This document shows, piece by piece, positions 5,985 through 8,793 of a stretch of 8,793 nt of DNA. Positions within the stretch are counted from its first letter, which is position 1. Every line of letters starts with the position of its first letter. Source of the DNA: an uncultured Candidatus Peregrinibacteria bacterium (GTDB lineage Bacteria; Patescibacteriota; Gracilibacteria; Peribacterales; Peribacteraceae); the NCBI GenBank assembly GCA_913054215.1, contig CAJXJE010000024.1, positions 1-8,793 of the forward strand, in the 5' to 3' direction. Position numbers and translations under genes: made by a program. The notes below the pieces were generated by a model. That model was not told the origin of the DNA and did no database searches. It saw only the letters and a program-made list of their open reading frames with translations.

Positions 5985-6380
5985 TACTTCGAGCACATAT
6001 GCGAAGAGCTCCATTGCTTCTTCTATATTTGCGATGAGCTCTAAAACAGCTCGGTGATCATCATCGAGCAGTGGTTCTCGATCTGCGAGATCCACGTAAT
6101 ATTTAAGAGCTTCAATATCGGCAGAAAATATGTCGAGTGCTTCTGCGAGGGTGCGTTGTGCCTCACTGTCCATCTGCGGAAGTGTTTGTATGACGAGGTC
6201 TCGTACAACCGCAGCTTCTTCATACGAAAGTAGCAACGCCTCGGCCTCCGATACTTCGGGAGCCTCCTGTACTTCTTTGGCCTCTATCTGAATAGGTTCT
6301 TCTGTCGGTTCTTCTTTTGGTGTTGTGCAGGCTGTAAGCAGCACTGCCACGATGCTGACAGAGAAGAGCTGTATTCGCAT
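5976..6380 (-). CDS. Small acidic lipoprotein
   Basis: 134 residues. The signal sequence MRIQLFSVSIVAVLLTAC ends in lipobox L-T-A-C (Cys18). A Glu/Pro-rich linker follows (about 20-45, with repeated EEP and EAPEVSEAEA), then an all-helical, highly acidic domain to the end. The linker would hold the helical domain off the membrane. No family is recognised. Its promoter is the best in the window, and the gene is divergent from the four-helix membrane protein. Charge and helix content differ sharply from the convergent lipoprotein, so the two are not paralogues. Confidence 0.72.
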   Translation of the reverse strand: MRIQLFSVSIVAVLLTACTTPKEEPTEEPIQIEAKEVQEAPEVSEAEALLLSYEEAAVVRDLVIQTLPQMDSEAQRTLAEALDIFSADIEALKYYVDLADREPLLDDDHRAVLELIANIEEAMELFAYVLEVLL

Positions 6381-6387
6381 AACGCGG

Positions 6388-6417
6388 AGTATAGGTGGAG
6401 CTATGAGGGTATTTCAA
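6388..6417 (-). promoter_or_regulatory. Promoter of the acidic lipoprotein gene
   Basis: Minus-strand TTGAAA (6412-6417), an 18-nt spacer, then TATACT (6388-6393), ending 7 nt before ATG 6380. Both hexamers are close to the sigma70 consensus, making this the clearest leaderless promoter here. Confidence 0.6.
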
Positions 6418-6419
6418 GG

Positions 6420-6425
6420 TATACT
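6420..6425 (+). promoter_or_regulatory. Candidate -10 (TATACT) for the four-helix membrane protein gene
   Basis: Plus-strand TATACT would start transcription near 6432, giving a leader of about 20 nt that ends in a C-rich, SD-free stretch. No -35 or TGn extension is visible, so support is limited. It sits next to the -35 of the divergent lipoprotein promoter. Confidence 0.3.
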
Positions 6426-6451
6426 CAAAGAAAATTTCCCCCACCATTACT

Positions 6452-6832
6452 ATGGAACACTCAGTCTTTCTCGCAAAACTCCTCGGAGTCATCTATCTCT
6501 CGGTCGGCATTGGTGTCTGTCTGAATACTGCTCGTTATAAGCGTCTAGCAAAAGACATGATGGCCAGCGATATGATGATGTACTTCGGCGGTGTTATGGC
6601 TCTTACAGCTGGAATGTTGATTTTAAACGTGAATAACGTTTGGGAGCAGAGCTACGTTGGCCTCCTTACCCTTCTTGGATGGTCTGCCGTTATTAAAGGT
6701 GTCGTTCTCCTCGTCAGTCCAGATTCCCTCAAAGGAATGTCCGATTGGACACTCAAGAATAATCTACAGATGATGAAGGTGATTACCCTTGGTTTGGGTG
6801 CTATATTCGCCTACTATGGGTTTTTTGCTTAA
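6452..6832 (+). CDS. Conserved-type four-helix integral membrane protein
   Basis: 126 residues with four hydrophobic helices at about 5-24, 42-61, 68-89 and 107-125, separated by short loops. The loop and helix motif NNVW (61-64) followed by LLTLLGWSAVIKGVVLLVSP (71-90) resembles an uncharacterised small membrane family in which an H-N-x-W loop precedes a GW-x-x-x-IKG helix; this is from memory and no function is known. The first loop is basic (ARYKRLAK). ATG 6452 is the only start before helix one. The gene ends shortly before the inverted-repeat promoter of the next gene. No intrinsic terminator is visible, only a weak T6/A5 run at the stop codon. Confidence 0.75.
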   Translation: MEHSVFLAKLLGVIYLSVGIGVCLNTARYKRLAKDMMASDMMMYFGGVMALTAGMLILNVNNVWEQSYVGLLTLLGWSAVIKGVVLLVSPDSLKGMSDWTLKNNLQMMKVITLGLGAIFAYYGFFA

Positions 6833-6859
6833 AAAGGGCTAGAACAAGAGCTTTATTAG

Positions 6860-6883
6860 ATATTTACTTTTTCTAGTAAATAT
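6860..6883. promoter_or_regulatory. Inverted repeat over the -35 and spacer (possible operator)
   Basis: ATATTTACT (6860-6868) and AGTAAATAT (6875-6883) are perfect 9-bp inverted copies separated by 6 bp. The left arm contains the -35-like TTTACT and the right arm lies in the spacer. It is too AT-rich, and lacks the U-tract, to be a good terminator for the preceding gene. A protein-binding site is more likely. Confidence 0.45.
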
Positions 6884-6891
6884 GTTATAGT
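6863..6891 (+). promoter_or_regulatory. Promoter of the small anchored protein gene
   Basis: TTTACT (6863-6868), a 17-nt spacer, then TATAGT (6886-6891) preceded by a TGt extension. Predicted start is near 6898, leaving about 24 nt of leader without a Shine-Dalgarno sequence. Unlike most starts in this window it is not leaderless. Confidence 0.6.
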
Positions 6892-6923
6892 ATAACAGTA
6901 ATACAAATTCCCTTTACTGTTAT
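6892..6923. repeat. Second inverted repeat, from the start site to the ATG
   Basis: ATAACAGTAA (6892-6901) and TTACTGTTAT (6914-6923) are perfect 10-bp inverted copies 12 bp apart. The right arm includes the first two bases of the ATG at 6922. If transcription starts near 6898, most of the left arm is not transcribed, so a DNA operator is more likely than an RNA hairpin. It shares the TTACT/AGTAA core with the 6860-6883 repeat. Confidence 0.45.
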
Positions 6924-7308
6924 GAAACGTAATACTTCTCAGCAATCCCTAGCTCTCGTTGCTCTCGTAGCAATTGTTGGAGGCTACATCGGAGCTTCCG
7001 TAAGCACCGCATTGGTCGTAGGTCCAAATTATAATGCGCCAAGCTCACGTCCTGAGCAGCAGGATGGTAATATCCATCGTGACATAGCAACAATGCTTCG
7101 TTTACAGGAGAGGAACCTTGCCATTCTTCGAGTAGAGCAAGAAGAAGCGATGTATGGAGCAGCAGATGAGGAAGATCGTCCGGTATTCGATAGGCGAGAT
7201 CGTGCACGTGCATACCGCTGGTGTATCTTTAATGATTACGACCACCCACGTCGTTTGCCTTCCTGCGTACAGTCACTTTTGAATGATTTAGAGTTCGACG
7301 GAACGTAA
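6922..7308 (+). CDS. Small membrane-anchored protein with two cysteines
   Basis: 128 residues. A short basic N-terminus (MKRNTSQQ) precedes one hydrophobic segment (about 9-33, LALVALVAIVGGYIGASVSTALVVG), acting as an uncleaved anchor or signal. After a Pro/Ser linker comes a helical region (51-80, HRDIATMLRLQERNLAILRVEQEEAM), a charged Asp/Arg-rich stretch, and a C-terminal part with Cys101 (YRWCIFNDY) and Cys115 (LPSCVQSLL) that could pair outside the cell. No family is recognised. It is a single-gene unit: its own extended -10 promoter within two inverted repeats upstream, and an intrinsic terminator 23 bp after the stop. This makes it the most elaborately bounded gene in the window. Confidence 0.75.
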   Translation: MKRNTSQQSLALVALVAIVGGYIGASVSTALVVGPNYNAPSSRPEQQDGNIHRDIATMLRLQERNLAILRVEQEEAMYGAADEEDRPVFDRRDRARAYRWCIFNDYDHPRRLPSCVQSLLNDLEFDGT

Positions 7309-7331
7309 GCGTTCGATTACTAGAGTAATAA

Positions 7332-7366
7332 AAAGGATGGATGACTCGTGAGTCATCCATCTTTTC
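7332..7366 (+). terminator. Intrinsic terminator after the small anchored protein gene
   Basis: A perfect 11-bp stem GATGGATGACT (7336-7346) / AGTCATCCATC (7351-7361) with a CGTG loop, followed by TTTT. On the other side it is flanked by AAAAG, which extends the stem through a G-U and three A-U pairs and would let it work in both directions. It separates the gene at 6922 from rlmN. Confidence 0.85.
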
Positions 7367-7367
7367 T

Positions 7368-7373
7368 TATAGA
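7368..7373 (+). promoter_or_regulatory. Candidate -10 (TATAGA) for rlmN
   Basis: TATAGA begins just past the terminator T-tract and ends 8 nt before the GTG start, so transcription would begin at or just before the start codon. Any -35 would have to lie inside the terminator hairpin, and none is convincing. Read-through from the upstream gene is the alternative. Confidence 0.4.
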
Positions 7374-7381
7374 CTGCAATC

Positions 7382-8452
7382 GTGACTGAAGCTCCTCCCA
7401 ATCGGCACGATCTCTTTCTTGCACTCTTTCCCAGTGAGCCCACATTTCGTCTCGATCAAATTGAGAAGGCATACTTTACGGAGTCGATGACAGGTTGGGA
7501 CAGTGTGACAACACTCAGCAAAGACATGCGTGAAGTGCTGGAAAAAGAAATCCCATGGATGAGCTGTACGCCAGTCACCACACTTTCTAGTGCAGCGGGA
7601 GATACGCATAAGGTCGTGCTCAGCGGGATCGATGAGGAGATGTTTGAAAGTGTATTGATGATAAACAGGCGCGATCAATGGACGATCTGTGTGTCCTCAC
7701 AAATTGGCTGTGCGATGGGCTGTACATTTTGTGCCACGGGAATGATGGGTCTGAAGCGTAGTTTAAGTTCGGATGAGATCGCAGATCAGTATCGGTTCTG
7801 GAAACAGTTTCTCTCTGAACGTCCCGAACTTCCGCAGCGCATTTCCAACGTGGTGTTTATGGGCATGGGAGAACCACTGGTGAATGTCGAGAACGTCAAA
7901 AAGGCGATTCACACTTGGCTGGATCACACAGACTTAGGACCAACAAAGGTCACTGTTTCTACTGTTGGAGTACTCCCGGTACTCGAAGGGATTCTCACAG
8001 ACCCCGATTGGCCCCCTGTACGTATCGCGATCTCTCTTCATAGCCCAGAAGAGGAGAGCCGTCGCAAGATTGTTCCGACTACTGCCCCCAACTTTCATAA
8101 GAGGCTTGCCAAGTGGACACACGACTATCAAGAGATTCATGGCAATCGTCGCCATCATGTGACGTTTGAATACACACTCATCTCTGGCGTCAATGATAAC
8201 GAAGACGAGGCGAAACTCCTGGTGAAATTTGTAAAAACAACTAGTGCCGTAAAAGTGAATGTCATCCCCTTAAATCTAGTGGAAGGCAAAGACTATACCG
8301 CAAGCTCGCGGGAGGGGATCGAGAAATTTAAAGCCGTACTCCTCAATGCAGGGATCGATGTGACGGAACGAAAGACTATGGGCCGAGATATCGCAGCTGC
8401 TTGCGGACAACTAGCTCTTACTATTAAGAGTGGAGGGAAGGTGGTGGGATAA
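7382..8452 (+). CDS. rlmN: 23S rRNA (adenine-2503-C2)/tRNA A37 methyltransferase RlmN
   Basis: A 356-residue radical SAM enzyme. By family it makes 2-methyladenosine at 23S rRNA A2503, in the peptide exit region, and in many bacteria at tRNA A37, through a methyl-cysteine intermediate. The iron-sulfur cluster motif CAMGCTFC is at Cys110, Cys114 and Cys117. The GMGEP SAM-binding motif is at 161-165, ISLHSP at 217-222, the EYTLISGVND strand at 263-272 and KVNVIPLN at 291-298. The resolving/methyl-carrying cysteine is Cys341 in GRDIAAACGQL. Length is slightly under the usual range because the N-terminal accessory domain is compact. The start is GTG 7382 with no Shine-Dalgarno sequence; the upstream TATAGA supports it. 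The cysteines expected for catalysis are all present, so the gene should be active. Confidence 0.96.
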   Translation: MTEAPPNRHDLFLALFPSEPTFRLDQIEKAYFTESMTGWDSVTTLSKDMREVLEKEIPWMSCTPVTTLSSAAGDTHKVVLSGIDEEMFESVLMINRRDQWTICVSSQIGCAMGCTFCATGMMGLKRSLSSDEIADQYRFWKQFLSERPELPQRISNVVFMGMGEPLVNVENVKKAIHTWLDHTDLGPTKVTVSTVGVLPVLEGILTDPDWPPVRIAISLHSPEEESRRKIVPTTAPNFHKRLAKWTHDYQEIHGNRRHHVTFEYTLISGVNDNEDEAKLLVKFVKTTSAVKVNVIPLNLVEGKDYTASSREGIEKFKAVLLNAGIDVTERKTMGRDIAAACGQLALTIKSGGKVVG

Positions 8453-8512
8453 TGTGGCTCCCAGGGTCGGAATCAGCCGTAAGCTTCTATTCATTCTAGT
8501 ATAGTAATACTG

Positions 8513-8518
8513 TATATT
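8513..8518 (+). promoter_or_regulatory. Candidate -10 (TATATT) for the last gene
   Basis: TATATT ends 7 nt before ATG 8526. A weak -35-like TTCATT (8490-8495) lies 17 nt upstream. The 73 bp after rlmN hold no clear terminator. Confidence 0.4.
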
Positions 8519-8525
8519 GTCGCTG

Positions 8526-8793
8526 ATGCATATACAGTCAATGACACCGGACCATCAACGGGGAGTTATTGCTGGAATTTTAGGTGAAAGGGCAGCTACA
8601 GAAGAAGAGTTTATACTGTGGATGAAACTGATCCCTGCTCTTGAGGATGACAATATTTTAGAGTTAGGGGCATTTCTTTCTGATGAGCTAGAGATTCTGT
8701 CTCAAGGACCAGAAGGAGATATAGACCACTATCTTTCTCGTTATGTCACATTCCGATCACAACTTGTTGCACTTCTCGAAAAATGGCCAACAG
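8526..8793 (+). CDS. 5' part of an unrecognised acidic helical protein
   Basis: The frame opens at ATG 8526 and runs off the window after 89 codons. The visible part is soluble, mostly helical and acidic (EEEFILWMKLIPALEDDNILELG), with no signal peptide, membrane helix or cysteine. A second in-frame ATG at 8541 is possible. I prefer 8526 because TATATT ends 7 nt before it, the same spacing as other starts in the window. No family is recognised. It may be co-transcribed with rlmN as well as read from its own promoter. Confidence 0.6.
   Translation, partial: MHIQSMTPDHQRGVIAGILGERAATEEEFILWMKLIPALEDDNILELGAFLSDELEILSQGPEGDIDHYLSRYVTFRSQLVALLEKWPT

Noticed and set aside
6826..6862. Terminator for the four-helix membrane protein gene (T6/A5 run and following GGGCT...AGAGC)
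   Set aside because: The stems are short, A-U or G-U rich, and lack a following U-tract, so I could not support a terminator.
6892..6923. RNA thermometer or start-codon-hiding hairpin at the 6922 gene
   Set aside because: The predicted transcription start near 6898 removes most of the left arm from the mRNA. Without mapped 5' ends a DNA operator reading is better supported.
1..8793. CRISPR array, tRNA gene, insertion sequence or defence island
   Set aside because: I saw no regularly spaced repeats, no tRNA cloverleaf with CCA-type end, no transposase or nuclease motifs, and no terminal inverted repeats with target duplications.

Overview
This is a bacterial chromosomal window using the standard bacterial code: TAA, TAG and TGA all end intact reading frames. 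It contains RlmN, two lipoproteins with clean lipoboxes, a secreted protein with a signal peptide and several small membrane proteins. None of the starts I examined has a convincing Shine-Dalgarno sequence. Most are instead preceded at 6-9 nt by a sigma70-type -10 hexamer, which suggests largely leaderless transcription. The gene content (short hypothetical envelope proteins, an HTTM protein, few metabolic genes) and this promoter style would suit a small-genome lineage such as a Patescibacteria/CPR member. That assignment is inference only. TGA being a stop argues against the Gracilibacteria/SR1 code.

Layout. Positions 1-420 hold the 3' end of an unrecognised helical protein, convergent with and overlapping a PiT-like (phosphate/sulfate permease superfamily) membrane protein on the minus strand. 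The PiT-like gene has an in-frame TAG near its apparent 5' end. Next comes a small two-helix membrane protein (minus), divergent from an O6-alkylguanine-DNA alkyltransferase gene (plus). Both appear to be driven from one 28-bp imperfect palindrome carrying back-to-back -10 hexamers. The alkyltransferase is followed by a TraB-like, C-terminally anchored protein with a puzzling start. Positions 3085-4496 (minus) are a two-gene operon: a single-helix extracytoplasmic protein coupled by ATGA to an HTTM/gamma-carboxylase-like membrane protein. Upstream of it is a secreted, very basic protein with duplicated cysteine modules (minus).

The right half has a plus-strand lipoprotein convergent with and overlapping an acidic minus-strand lipoprotein. 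Then come a four-helix membrane protein and a small anchored protein whose promoter is embedded in two inverted repeats. A strong intrinsic terminator follows, then rlmN (GTG start), and last the 5' part of an unrecognised acidic protein running off the window. I see no tRNA, rRNA, CRISPR array, insertion sequence or phage gene.

The genes do not form one pathway. Two are housekeeping or repair (rlmN, alkyltransferase), and most of the rest are envelope proteins of unknown role. The observations most worth checking are the shared palindromic divergent promoter, the recurring leaderless geometry, the two genes with damaged-looking 5' ends, the inverted-repeat promoter at 6860-6923, and the basic cysteine-repeat secreted protein.
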